Assembly: GCF_001887775.1 (NCBI RefSeq)
Contig: NZ_CP015519.1
Span: forward strand, 1,860,001-1,924,000
Origin: Syntrophotalea acetylenivorans
Lineage (GTDB): Bacteria; Desulfobacterota; Desulfuromonadia; Desulfuromonadales; Syntrophotaleaceae
Direction: 5' to 3'
Length of the DNA: 64,000 bases
Shown here one piece after another: positions 55,971 to 64,000 of this stretch. The notes beneath the pieces are model-generated. The model was given only the letters and a program-made list of their open reading frames with translations. It made no database searches and was not told where the DNA came from. The first letter of the stretch is position 1. Every line of letters begins with the position of its first letter. The position numbers and the translations under genes are program-made.

Positions 55971-57326
55971 TTAATGGAGATGGGAGATAAACAGCGTTGC
56001 GGTACCGAAATAGATCAGAATGCCGGTAATGTCGTTGGCCGTCTGTACAAAAGGACTCGATGCGATAGCCGGATCGATCCCGACTCGCTTGAAAAAGGTC
56101 GGAGCCAGGGCCCCCATGCTGGCCGCCACGGTCATGGCCGAAATCATCGCCAAACCGACGACCAGGCCCAGAAACGGGTTGCCATGCCATATTAAAGCCA
56201 CCAGCCCGACGGTAATTCCGCAGACGGCACCCATGATAATGCCGACTCGAAGCTCCTTGAGAATAACCTGCCGCAAGGAGGATAAATCGATGCGCCCGGT
56301 GGCAAAGCCGCGCACTACAATGGTTGCCGATTGACCGCCAACGTTGCCGCCCATGCCGGTGATAACCGGGATGAAAGTAATCAGGGCAATCACCTCACTG
56401 AGAGTGGCTTTAAACTGCCACATCAGATAGCCGGTGATAACACCGCCGAACAGATTGGTAATCAGCCAAGGCAGCCGCAGCTGGGCGACCTTAAAAGATT
56501 TATAACCGTACAGCAACTCTTCTTCGCTGGCACCGGCCATCTTGTAAATATCTTCGGTGGCCTCCTCGCGCATGACATCGATAACGTCGTCAACGGTAAT
56601 CAGGCCGACCAACTTGTTCCATTCATCGACTACCGGAATGGCAAGAATATTGTATTTGGCGACCAACTGCGCCACCTCTTCCTGGTCCTTATCGGTGCGC
56701 ACATTGATCACATCGGTGACCATCACATCTTTGAGCTGAGTAGCCGGCGAGACGGTCAGCAACTGGCGCAAAGACATGACCCCAACCAGATGGCCATGGG
56801 CGTCGGTCACATAGACATAGAAAACCATCTCCACATCTTTGGCCTGCTGCAGATCAGCGATAGCCTGCTGCACGGTAGTTTCCTCGCGCAGGCTGAAGAT
56901 TTCCGTGGACATGATGCCGCCGGCGGTATCTTCGGCATATTGCAGCAACTGCTCGATCTCTTCCGAATGCTCATCCTGCATGGTGGTGAGGATCTCTTCG
57001 GCGATCTCCTCGGGCAGGTTACGGATGATCTCGACGGCATCGTCGTAGGGCATCTCTTGCAGCACTTCGGTGATGGTTTCGCGACCGATCTGCTCCAACA
57101 AAAATGCTCCGGTGCTATGTTCCAGCTCCGAAAGCACACTGGCCGCCATTTCGGTATTTTCAATGAGATTGAACAGAATCTGCTGTTCTTTGGGTACCAG
57201 GTAAGAAAAAAGGTGGGCAATGTCCGCCGGGTGAGACTTGGCCAGCACTTTGCTCAGGTTGGGGTAGGCTCCGCGCCGGACCAGGCGCCGCACGGTATCA
57301 AGGAGCATTTGCAGTTTCTGGTCCAT
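55971..57326 (-). CDS. mgtE: Magnesium transporter MgtE
   Basis: The 451-residue protein has the MgtE N-domain (about 20-130), two CBS domains (about 135-255, AGGIMSTEIFSLREETTVQQ and LAIPVVDEWNKLVGLITVDD), a connecting helix and a five-helix membrane domain (about 285-451, FIPVITGMGGNVGGQSATIV and PFVQTANDITGILIYFGTAT). It is a gated Mg2+ channel. TTGACA at 57393-57398 in leftward orientation is a possible -35 without a good -10. AAGGAGA precedes the ATG. No Mg riboswitch is evident in the short leader. Confidence 0.95.
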   Translation of the reverse strand: MDQKLQMLLDTVRRLVRRGAYPNLSKVLAKSHPADIAHLFSYLVPKEQQILFNLIENTEMAASVLSELEHSTGAFLLEQIGRETITEVLQEMPYDDAVEIIRNLPEEIAEEILTTMQDEHSEEIEQLLQYAEDTAGGIMSTEIFSLREETTVQQAIADLQQAKDVEMVFYVYVTDAHGHLVGVMSLRQLLTVSPATQLKDVMVTDVINVRTDKDQEEVAQLVAKYNILAIPVVDEWNKLVGLITVDDVIDVMREEATEDIYKMAGASEEELLYGYKSFKVAQLRLPWLITNLFGGVITGYLMWQFKATLSEVIALITFIPVITGMGGNVGGQSATIVVRGFATGRIDLSSLRQVILKELRVGIIMGAVCGITVGLVALIWHGNPFLGLVVGLAMISAMTVAASMGALAPTFFKRVGIDPAIASSPFVQTANDITGILIYFGTATLFISHLH

Positions 57327-57421
57327 CTGTGACTCTCCTTGACAAGGGTAAGGGACTATAAACGCGTAACTTTAGCACCCACTGTACAATTCTGTCAACG
57401 GAGCAGATTTATAAAACAACA

Positions 57422-57454
57422 TCGGCAGCGGTACAGAAAACGGACCGCTGCCGA
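57422..57454 (-). terminator. Intrinsic terminator after the DUF1318 lipoprotein gene
   Basis: A perfect 10-bp stem TCGGCAGCGG/CCGCTGCCGA is followed in leftward RNA by TGTTGTTTT. Confidence 0.88.
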
Positions 57455-57500
57455 AAGATTGTAGAAAACCTTCAGAGACCTATAAGCCCTGCGAATTTTT

Positions 57501-58085
57501 TTACTTACGCTGCCAAACGCCGCTAGCATCCTGCAAGTACCAGCCACGGCGGGCCTGCTGGCGCCAGGACTCGGCAAAGATAGCCTGTACCTCAGCGGCC
57601 TTGTCAGGAAAATCATTGGCACGGGCGATTTCTTGATAAAGCCGCAAACGATCGCTGTTTTCTTCGCCGACCAAGCGTTTAGCCTGGCCGCGGGAACGAA
57701 GATCCAGACCGGCTAGATCACGAATAGCCAGCAGGCCATCCGCATTGAGACCGACCTGCCCGCCTTGCAACAATGGCTGCAGCGCGGCTTTCCGCTGCTT
57801 CATCGCCTCTTTGATCGCACGAATCTCCGGAGTACTGACATTGATGTCCTGAGCGGCATAAACCGTTGTCGGACCCAGCAATCTCAACCAACTACCGACA
57901 TCGGGAGCGGGCCTGGTTTCGGACGGCGGCTCGGCGGGCTGCCCATTGCGTTCGCCCCAGACCTCATTGACGATACGGTCAGCGGCGTTGCGCACCTCTT
58001 CCGCCGGAAAATAGATATTGATGGTAACGCAGGACAGCAGGGCACAGACAGCCGTTATGGAAAAGATCCAGCTGAGCTTCTTCAT
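57501..58085 (-). CDS. DUF1318 (YdbL-like) lipoprotein with YnbE-like N-terminus
   Basis: The 194-residue protein has a lipoprotein signal (ALLSC, lipidated Cys19) followed by VTINIYFPAEEVRNAADRI, a linker with prolines, and a YdbL-type DUF1318 domain (about 92-194: EIRAIKEAMKQRKAALQPLL, ENSDRLRLYQEIARANDF, ending GWYLQDASGVWQRK). In E. coli ynbE (a small lipoprotein) and ydbL are separate genes next to ydbH. Here one protein seems to combine both, next to a YdbH-like gene, with a repeat in the 234-bp gap. It probably acts in the periplasm with the YdbH-like protein in lipid transport; that is by analogy. Confidence 0.8.
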   Translation of the reverse strand: MKKLSWIFSITAVCALLSCVTINIYFPAEEVRNAADRIVNEVWGERNGQPAEPPSETRPAPDVGSWLRLLGPTTVYAAQDINVSTPEIRAIKEAMKQRKAALQPLLQGGQVGLNADGLLAIRDLAGLDLRSRGQAKRLVGEENSDRLRLYQEIARANDFPDKAAEVQAIFAESWRQQARRGWYLQDASGVWQRK

Positions 58086-58127
58086 TGCGTTTCTCCCCTC
58101 GACTAGCAGATTAATCTGAACTTACCT

Positions 58128-58290
58128 AGTGTCCAGTGCGGGTAGTTGTATCAAATAATTCTGAGATATTTTTGGTCCTGCCAAGGCGTCGCCAATGCAG
58201 GCCTAGCCATGCGCTAAGTCAAATTGGCGCAACGCAGGCAGGGCCGAAAAGGGCCAGAATTGGAAGATAGAATTAACCGCACGGGGCACT
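58128..58290. mobile_element. MITE-like inverted-repeat element
   Basis: The element begins AGTGTCCAGTGCGG (58128-58141) and ends CCGCACGGGGCACT (58277-58290), imperfect terminal inverted repeats. Pairing continues inward for about 65 bases per arm (for example GGTCCTGCC with GGCAGGGCC, and CGCCAAT with ATTGGCG around a loop containing GCCTAGCCATGCGC). No coding frame. I cannot find a clear target duplication at the edges. I recall similar sequences in Geobacter-type genomes, but cannot check that here. Confidence 0.65.
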
Positions 58291-58319
58291 TGTCACTATA
58301 AACCCGACTCCGGGCAAAA

Positions 58320-61300
58320 TCAATCGGCCCGCTCGATACGTTGCAACCGTTTGAGCATCTCTGAAAAGGAGATGGTCGATGGCGGGGCGATGATATCTAT
58401 CTTGGGCGGCAGGACACCACCGTAGACAAGGTAGCGGTCCGTATTCGGGAGAGCGGTGCCTCTCAGATGAAACACGTCCCGATTCAGGTCGCAGGCGATA
58501 CCGATTTTACGATAGCGATAAAAATCGATAAAGCGATAGATTCCCCTTGATAAGGCTGCCGAAAGGCCGCCCTGACTCAAAATCGACAGATTGCTCAAAG
58601 CCTTGACACTGATGTTGCGGCGGCCTTCAAGACGGCTCTCGACAACCGCGGTAAATTTGGCCGGCGTGGTTCCGAACAGTCGCAGATCGCGAACATAACC
58701 GTCAACGATGCCATTCATGTCACCGAAGGAGAAAGCCCGGGTCAGCTGGTAGAGGTCGATGGCCTCGAAATCGAGAGCGGCAGTGAGTTGGGGATAGCTG
58801 AAATCGGAGATATCGAGGCCTATTTCAGCGATGCGAATGCGACCGCCCAAAGCATCGATACGTGCTTCCCCGGCAGAACTGAGGAGCCCCCCCTGGTAAC
58901 GGATGCGGCCGAGATCGGCATCGAGTCGACCGGCCATGGACACCAATCCGAGATCGCTTGTCAACCGTTCCAGGTCGACGCCATCGATGGTGAAATGTCC
59001 GGTCAGCAACAAGTCTTCCTGATCAGTGCCAAGAAGCAAGTCGGCTACAGCTATACGGCCTTCAGCCACCTGCAACACTACAGGGACCTGAAATCTGAAG
59101 CCGTTGCGCTGCGAGACAAAGTGCAGCGGTGTCTCGGCCAATTGTGCCGGCCCCAGTTGCAGCCTCCTGAACCGCAACTCCCCGTTTCTCGGTAAAGAAT
59201 CAGGCTCCGTCGAGCCCGCCCCAAAGGCGAAGCTGAAGGGCAGCCTGCCCCGCAAATCTTCCAGCAATAAATCAGCTGCGGGCAATTCCAGGGATACCTG
59301 GCGGGGCAGAATTTCGCCTTGCAACTGCCAGCCGCCACGGTTATGCACTGTGAAATCGGCCTGCAAACCACCGGAAAGTTTTGCTGCCACCAGGGTCGGT
59401 TGACTTTCAGCCAACAGACTCCGAAGCAAATCGGCAGCGGGACCGGCCAATTTTGGCAACAACAATCCCCCGGACAGATGAATTTCGTCGGAAGATATCA
59501 GACCGATGCCTTGCAGCGTGGCGATCTTTCCCAACCGAAGGCTCCATTGCTCGGCCTCCAGCCGTCGAGGGACAGAATGCCAGTCCAAGCGAACCTCCAC
59601 GCGGGTCGGCAAGTGCGCCAACTCGGCATAGTATTGCCCCCAAAGCGCTTCGGCTACCGCAAGGTCTGCCTGCAGCACCGCCCGCAACGGTTGCCCGGCG
59701 CGGCCATTCAACTGCCCCCGGACGGCGATCCGGGCACCGGCAAAACCCGACAAACCATCCTCCGACAGCCATTCCAAATCCCGCAGCTCCAGAGCACCGA
59801 GCCGGGCCTGCCAGCGTTTGGCCTGCCAGTCGGCGGAGCCGTTCAGAACCACCCCTCCGGATATGTGTCCAGGCCCCTTCAGTTGTGCAGCAGCGTTCAC
59901 TTTATTGAGACTCAGGCGCCCTTTCTGAAAACGCAGCCGGGTGCTGCCGCTGAGGCTAGCTATATCCAGATTTTCTCCGGCCAAGCGCCGACCCTTGAAA
60001 CTAATTTGGCCGGTCACGAGCCCACCGGGACCGCCGTTAAGGTGCAATCGGCTTGAGCCGCTATCCAGAGACAAGCCAGCCCAGACCATTCGACGGCTGC
60101 CGAGACTGGCCGACATGACCCACTCGCCTGACATTCGGCGCTTCAATACTCCCTTTCCGGAAAACCCGTTCAGACCCTGCAAAGCCTCCGGCCGCAGACG
60201 CGGCCCGAGAAGCGGTCGCCAATGAGACCAGTTTGCAGGCAGTATTTGCAGTTCAAGACGCCCTAAACCGCCCTCGGCAATGAGCAGTTCGCGGTCCTTT
60301 ATCTGCAATCGGGCTTGCCCCATAAATTCTTTACCGGCAGACCGAATATCGGCTCTCAACCGAAGAGGCGCCAGATCCATCAAGTATTTTTTATTCTGGC
60401 GAACTCCAGACCGGCCTTTCAGTTCGACCTGAACCCGCACATCTTTTTCCTGAGCGGAAAAATCGGCCTCCATGTTGAAACCACCGGCAATGCCCAGAGC
60501 CGGCCCACCGAGCAACTGGGTCTTGAGGCGCCCGGGTTCGGCAACGGGTAAGGACAATTGCCCCTGCAGCACTCCCGCACTCCAGTTAGCGGAAAGCTTG
60601 CCGGGATTGTCACCAGCGAGCAGAAAAGTCCCCTGCCCTTGCCAGCCGGCCTTTGCGGCGCCCAGCTTGAAATCAAGCTTACCAAACGGAAGAGTCAACC
60701 TGTCTTTTTGAATGAGGGCCGCAGCCAATCTCAGGGAGAACTGTGGCCCTTCCTGTTCGTTCAAGCGGAAAGAGAGTTCAGCATCCCGCAGGGAAAAGTC
60801 CCAATCGGCAGGCAGGATTGAAGGCAGCTGCAAGCCGGAACGGAGCCGCTCGTAAGAAGCCCGATCGAAGCGCGTCAAATGGATCCGACCGTTGCCTCCC
60901 ACAAAACCTTCAGGGGGCACCGACAGGGACAAATCTTCGGCCAGCAGAGGGCGGCCGTCCCAACTGAAATCATGCAAATCCAGATGCAGGCCTTGCTGCC
61001 AGTCCGCACCACCGGCCAATTGCAAAGAAATGCCATCGTCTTCCCCCAACACCCCCTGTAACCGGAAGTTGTAAATGCCCTCCTTGCGCAAATCGATTTT
61101 CACCTGACGCAGGCTCAGCAACCGTTCGGCCAGGCGGTAGTCGATACGGCCGTTGCGCAACATGAGCCGGCCAATATTAAAAGGGGGATGAGCGGGAAAG
61201 CCATTGCCGGAAGGCGGTGAGGAGGTTGGCGCTTGCAGAAACAGAGTCGGAGATTCGATTTCGAGGGCGCTGAGGCGGCCCTGAAGCAAATCTTTCAGTC

Positions 61301-61565
61301 CCAGTTCGAGGCGCACCTGCGGCACCTCGACTCGATAATAATCGGGTCGCTGCACATGCAGTGTATCGACTTGCAATACACCTTTTTGCCAATTTAAGCG
61401 ACCGATAGACACCTCGGCCGACAATCTCTCGGCAGCCAGAATGGCCAGGCGAGGACGCAGCAGATCATTGAGCAGGGGCTCGGAAAAAACGTAAAGCCCC
61501 GCCACCAACGCCACAAGCAATAGCGCCAGCGTACCCAGGAGATATCGACAGCGAAGCCATTTCAT
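58320..61565 (-). CDS. YdbH / AsmA-superfamily bridge-like lipid transport protein
   Basis: The 1081-residue protein starts MKWLRCRYLLGTLALLLVALVAGLYVF (single N-terminal membrane anchor) and is otherwise a long beta-rich periplasmic protein with repeated short strands, as in AsmA, TamB and YdbH. The C-terminal third (MNGIVDGYVRDLRLFGTTPA and GGLSAALSRGIYRFIDFYRY) matches the YdbH end. In E. coli YdbH with TamB and YhdP carries phospholipids to the outer membrane. I start at ATG 61565; the upstream extension is polar and lacks the anchor. A DUF1318 lipoprotein gene follows, as expected. Confidence 0.82.
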   Translation of the reverse strand: MKWLRCRYLLGTLALLLVALVAGLYVFSEPLLNDLLRPRLAILAAERLSAEVSIGRLNWQKGVLQVDTLHVQRPDYYRVEVPQVRLELGLKDLLQGRLSALEIESPTLFLQAPTSSPPSGNGFPAHPPFNIGRLMLRNGRIDYRLAERLLSLRQVKIDLRKEGIYNFRLQGVLGEDDGISLQLAGGADWQQGLHLDLHDFSWDGRPLLAEDLSLSVPPEGFVGGNGRIHLTRFDRASYERLRSGLQLPSILPADWDFSLRDAELSFRLNEQEGPQFSLRLAAALIQKDRLTLPFGKLDFKLGAAKAGWQGQGTFLLAGDNPGKLSANWSAGVLQGQLSLPVAEPGRLKTQLLGGPALGIAGGFNMEADFSAQEKDVRVQVELKGRSGVRQNKKYLMDLAPLRLRADIRSAGKEFMGQARLQIKDRELLIAEGGLGRLELQILPANWSHWRPLLGPRLRPEALQGLNGFSGKGVLKRRMSGEWVMSASLGSRRMVWAGLSLDSGSSRLHLNGGPGGLVTGQISFKGRRLAGENLDIASLSGSTRLRFQKGRLSLNKVNAAAQLKGPGHISGGVVLNGSADWQAKRWQARLGALELRDLEWLSEDGLSGFAGARIAVRGQLNGRAGQPLRAVLQADLAVAEALWGQYYAELAHLPTRVEVRLDWHSVPRRLEAEQWSLRLGKIATLQGIGLISSDEIHLSGGLLLPKLAGPAADLLRSLLAESQPTLVAAKLSGGLQADFTVHNRGGWQLQGEILPRQVSLELPAADLLLEDLRGRLPFSFAFGAGSTEPDSLPRNGELRFRRLQLGPAQLAETPLHFVSQRNGFRFQVPVVLQVAEGRIAVADLLLGTDQEDLLLTGHFTIDGVDLERLTSDLGLVSMAGRLDADLGRIRYQGGLLSSAGEARIDALGGRIRIAEIGLDISDFSYPQLTAALDFEAIDLYQLTRAFSFGDMNGIVDGYVRDLRLFGTTPAKFTAVVESRLEGRRNISVKALSNLSILSQGGLSAALSRGIYRFIDFYRYRKIGIACDLNRDVFHLRGTALPNTDRYLVYGGVLPPKIDIIAPPSTISFSEMLKRLQRIERAD

Positions 61566-61728
61566 AGGCGAACCGGACCGACAGGCCCTTGCGCACCGAC
61601 CCGTCAAGGACTTCTCAAGAAGAAAGCAAACCAGTCAAAGCGTTGTGAAGCGCTGATTCATCTAATTGTACAGTGTCCAAAGGGGTCTTGTTGTTGGATT
61701 GTTCGACATTTCCGGCCAAGAGACCCTT

Positions 61729-64000
61729 TTAGTGAGCTTCCCGCCAGTTGCGGCCGGTGCCCACATCCACCAGCAATGGAACCGACAGGCTTGCAGCACC
61801 TTCCATCTCTTTCCGCACCAGGGAACGCACTGCATCCAATTCTCCTTCGGGAACATCAAAAACCAGTTCGTCATGAACCTGCAGAACCATGCGGGTCTGG
61901 AGCTTCTCCTGCTGTAAACGACGAGAAATGGCGACCATGGCGATCTTGATGATATCGGCGGCGGTGCCTTGAATAGGATAGTTGATGGCATTACGCTCGG
62001 CATAGCCCCGCACCGCGCCGTTGCGGCTGTTTATTTCAGCCACCGAGCAACGACGGCCGAAAAGAGTGTTTACATACCCCTGTTGCCGACCTTCTTCCTT
62101 TTTCGCCTCCATGAACTCCAACACCTTGGGATAGCGGGCAAAGTAGCTGTCGATATATTCCTGTGCTTCTTTACGGCCGATCCCCAGGGACTTGGCCAGA
62201 CCGAAAGCACTCATTCCGTAAAGGACACCGAAGTTGATGGTCTTGGCACTGCGGCGCATCTCCGGCGTGACCAGCTCAAGAAAGACACCGAAGATCTCGC
62301 TGGCGGTGCGGGTATGGATATCCTCGCCCTGGGCAAAAGACTCCTTGAGGGCCGGCTCATCGGCCATATGGGCCAGAATGCGCAACTCGACCTGCGAGTA
62401 GTCGGCGGCCAGCAACAGGTTGCCCTCCGCCGGCACGAAGGCCTCGCGAATCCTCCGTCCCTCTTCGGTGCGGATCGGAATATTCTGCAGGTTCGGCTCA
62501 CTGGAAGAAAGCCGGCCGGTAGCCGTCACGGCCTGGTTGAAGGAGGTATGAATGCGCCCGGTATCGGGATGGACCAACCTGGGCAAGGCATCGCAGTAGG
62601 TACTCTTGAGTTTGGCCAGGGAGCGATACTCGAGGATACGGGCGGCGATATCGTGCTCCTCCGCCAGCTTGGTCAATACTTCCACGTCCGTCGACCAACC
62701 GGTTTTGGTCTTTTTACCCCGGGGCAGATCGAGCCGTTCGAAGAGTACCTCGCCAAGCTGTTTAGGCGAAGCGACATTGAAGGGCCCACCGGCTATGCGG
62801 TGAATTTCTTCTTCCAGGGTCCGCATTTTGCCTTCCATCTCCTTGGACAGATTGTTGAGGAATTCACTGTCGATGCGAATGCCGGCCCATTCCATATCGG
62901 CCAGTACCGCCAGCAGCGGCATTTCGATTTCGTCAAAAAGCTGCTGCTGCCCGGACTCAACCAACTGTGGCGCCAGCTTCTGCTGCAAACGCAAGGTGAT
63001 ATCAGCATCTTCGGTGGCGTAGGTCAGAGCTTTTTCAATCTCGACTTCCTCAAAGCCAATGCGATTACGGCCACTGCCGCAGACCTCGCTGTAGCTGATG
63101 GTCCGATAGCCAAGCAGGTCGCCGGCCAGATTATCCAGAGAATGGGACTTGGCCGCCGGATTGGCCAGGTAGGAAGCCAGCATGGTGTCGAAGCTCAAAC
63201 CGGCCACTTCGAGCCCGGCCCGGCGCAACACCAGCAAATCGTATTTACCGTTCTGAGCCACCTTGACCCGCTTTTCATCTCCCAACAGCGGCTGCAACCT
63301 GTCCAAGACCATCTGACAATCGAGCTGCTCAGGGGCGCCGAGGTAACGATGTCCGACAGGGACATACCAACCCTGTTCCGCTTCGATGGCAAAGGACAGA
63401 CCGACCAGGTCGGCCCGCAGGGGATCGAGAGAGGTGGTTTCCGTATCGAAGGCCACCATTTCGGCTTTCTGCAACGCCGCAAGCATGTCGTTCAGCTCGG
63501 CCTCGGTCAACACCAGGCGATAACCTTCGCCACTGGCGCGCTGGTCGCTGGAAAACTCCTGCAGCAACTTATGGAATTCCAGCTCCTTGAACAAGCCGGT
63601 TAGCTTCTCCCGGTTTGGCTCGCTGATCATCAGCTGTTCATAGTCGATTTCCAGGTTCAAATCGTCGACCAGGGTGACCAGCTGTTTCGACAACAGGGCC
63701 TGCTCACCGAACTGGCGTAGATTCTCCTGGCGTTTCTTGCCCGAGACCTGGTCGATGTTGTCCAACAGATTCTCCACCGAGCCGAAATCCTGGATCAACT
63801 GGCGAGCAGTCTTCTCGCCGATACCCGGCACCCCCGGCACGTTGTCGGAACTGTCACCGGCCAGGGCCTGCACCTCGACCACCTTGTCCGGTGTGCCGCC
63901 GAAACGCTCGGCGACCTCCTCCAGACCAACCACCTGATCCTTCATGGTATCGAGCAGCCGAATCCGTTCGTCGACAATCTGCATCAGGTCTTTGTCGCCG
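61729..64000 (-). CDS. polA: DNA polymerase I, 5' end cut by window
   Basis: About 757 codons are visible. They include the end of the 5' nuclease domain (GDKDLMQIVDERIRLLDT, GVPGIGEKTARQLIQDFG), the 3'-5' proofreading domain with intact acidic residues (MVAFDTETTSLDPLRADLVG, YATEDADITLRL), and the polymerase domain (LLLAADYSQVELRILAHMAD, MRRSAKTINFGVLYGMSAFG, VLQVHDELVFDVPEGELD). The gene continues beyond position 64000 in the same frame, so the ATG is outside. C-terminus GTGRNWREAH is family-typical. It precedes the YdbH-like gene by 163 bp. Confidence 0.96.
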   Translation of the reverse strand, partial: GDKDLMQIVDERIRLLDTMKDQVVGLEEVAERFGGTPDKVVEVQALAGDSSDNVPGVPGIGEKTARQLIQDFGSVENLLDNIDQVSGKKRQENLRQFGEQALLSKQLVTLVDDLNLEIDYEQLMISEPNREKLTGLFKELEFHKLLQEFSSDQRASGEGYRLVLTEAELNDMLAALQKAEMVAFDTETTSLDPLRADLVGLSFAIEAEQGWYVPVGHRYLGAPEQLDCQMVLDRLQPLLGDEKRVKVAQNGKYDLLVLRRAGLEVAGLSFDTMLASYLANPAAKSHSLDNLAGDLLGYRTISYSEVCGSGRNRIGFEEVEIEKALTYATEDADITLRLQQKLAPQLVESGQQQLFDEIEMPLLAVLADMEWAGIRIDSEFLNNLSKEMEGKMRTLEEEIHRIAGGPFNVASPKQLGEVLFERLDLPRGKKTKTGWSTDVEVLTKLAEEHDIAARILEYRSLAKLKSTYCDALPRLVHPDTGRIHTSFNQAVTATGRLSSSEPNLQNIPIRTEEGRRIREAFVPAEGNLLLAADYSQVELRILAHMADEPALKESFAQGEDIHTRTASEIFGVFLELVTPEMRRSAKTINFGVLYGMSAFGLAKSLGIGRKEAQEYIDSYFARYPKVLEFMEAKKEEGRQQGYVNTLFGRRCSVAEINSRNGAVRGYAERNAINYPIQGTAADIIKIAMVAISRRLQQEKLQTRMVLQVHDELVFDVPEGELDAVRSLVRKEMEGAASLSVPLLVDVGTGRNWREAH

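Noticed and set aside
57327-57500. Magnesium-sensing riboswitch upstream of mgtE
   Set aside because: The gap to the upstream terminator is under 100 bases and lacks the conserved M-box helices.

Overview
This 64 kb window is bacterial chromosome, most likely from an anaerobic Desulfuromonadales-type deltaproteobacterium (Desulfuromonas / Pelobacter / Geobacter relatives). I infer this from moderately high GC, a one-polypeptide pyruvate:ferredoxin oxidoreductase beside pyruvate phosphate dikinase, a rubrerythrin / rubredoxin / flavodiiron oxygen-defence set, MglA/MglB with a type IV pilus system, and carboxynorspermidine-type polyamine genes. Apart from repeats and two frameshifted genes it is ordinary coding DNA. 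I see no prophage, transposase gene, CRISPR array or toxin island.

Layout. 1-190: start of proC, leftward. 369-5775: polyamine module, rightward: an XRE-cupin regulator behind a strong promoter with a palindromic operator, carboxynorspermidine dehydrogenase, carboxynorspermidine decarboxylase (nspC) and arginine decarboxylase (speA), with two palindromic repeats between genes. 5870-23018: a nearly complete MSHA type IV pilus operon, leftward (mshI1, I2, J, K, L, M, N, E, G, F, A, C, D, O, P, Q), read from a sigma-70-like promoter near 23200; mshI1 is frameshifted at a C7 tract. 23387-24052: a Tat-exported DUF882 peptidase behind a sigma-54 promoter. 24152-25251: mglA and mglB. 25410-28994: nifJ. 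29131-32504: recR, ybaB, dnaX, 4.5S RNA, a structured repeat of the tRNA tail, and tRNA-Ser(GGA), all leftward. 32619-34465: a PAS sensor kinase frameshifted at a C7 tract. 34660-37529: Fur/PerR-like regulator, rubrerythrin, rubredoxin, flavodiiron protein. 37717-41447: TPP riboswitch and thiF-thiS-thiG-thiH-thiE. 41640-49102: an SLC13-type transporter, lipB, a radical SAM protein, a rhomboid protease, a TRIC-like channel, an FAH-family enzyme, endonuclease V and a zinc-ribbon protein. 49246-54998: ppdK, glyS, glyQ. 55120-64000: recO, mgtE, a DUF1318 lipoprotein, a YdbH/AsmA-like giant protein and polA (cut by the window end).

How the genes fit together. The MSHA operon supplies a major pilin, minor pilins, a large LamG-containing MshQ that is a plausible tip adhesin, a secretin, and an extension ATPase whose N-terminus matches the c-di-GMP-binding MshEN domain. 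The polarity GTPase pair MglA/MglB lies close by, which suggests control of where pili act. The oxygen-defence genes form a route from rubredoxin to rubrerythrin and flavodiiron protein under a peroxide- or metal-sensing repressor. The thiamine genes are a classical riboswitch-controlled thiazole branch.

The most unusual signals are: (i) a 24-bp copy of the tRNA-Ser 3' end repeated 163 bp downstream, closing a multi-hairpin RNA between tRNA-Ser and the 4.5S RNA gene; (ii) two genes broken at C7 tracts plus an intact G8 tract in mshN, possibly slipped-strand switches but possibly sequencing errors; (iii) a MITE-like 163-bp inverted repeat at 58128-58290 and other palindromic intergenic elements; (iv) a sigma-54 promoter, a predicted leaderless regulator transcript and an operator palindrome.
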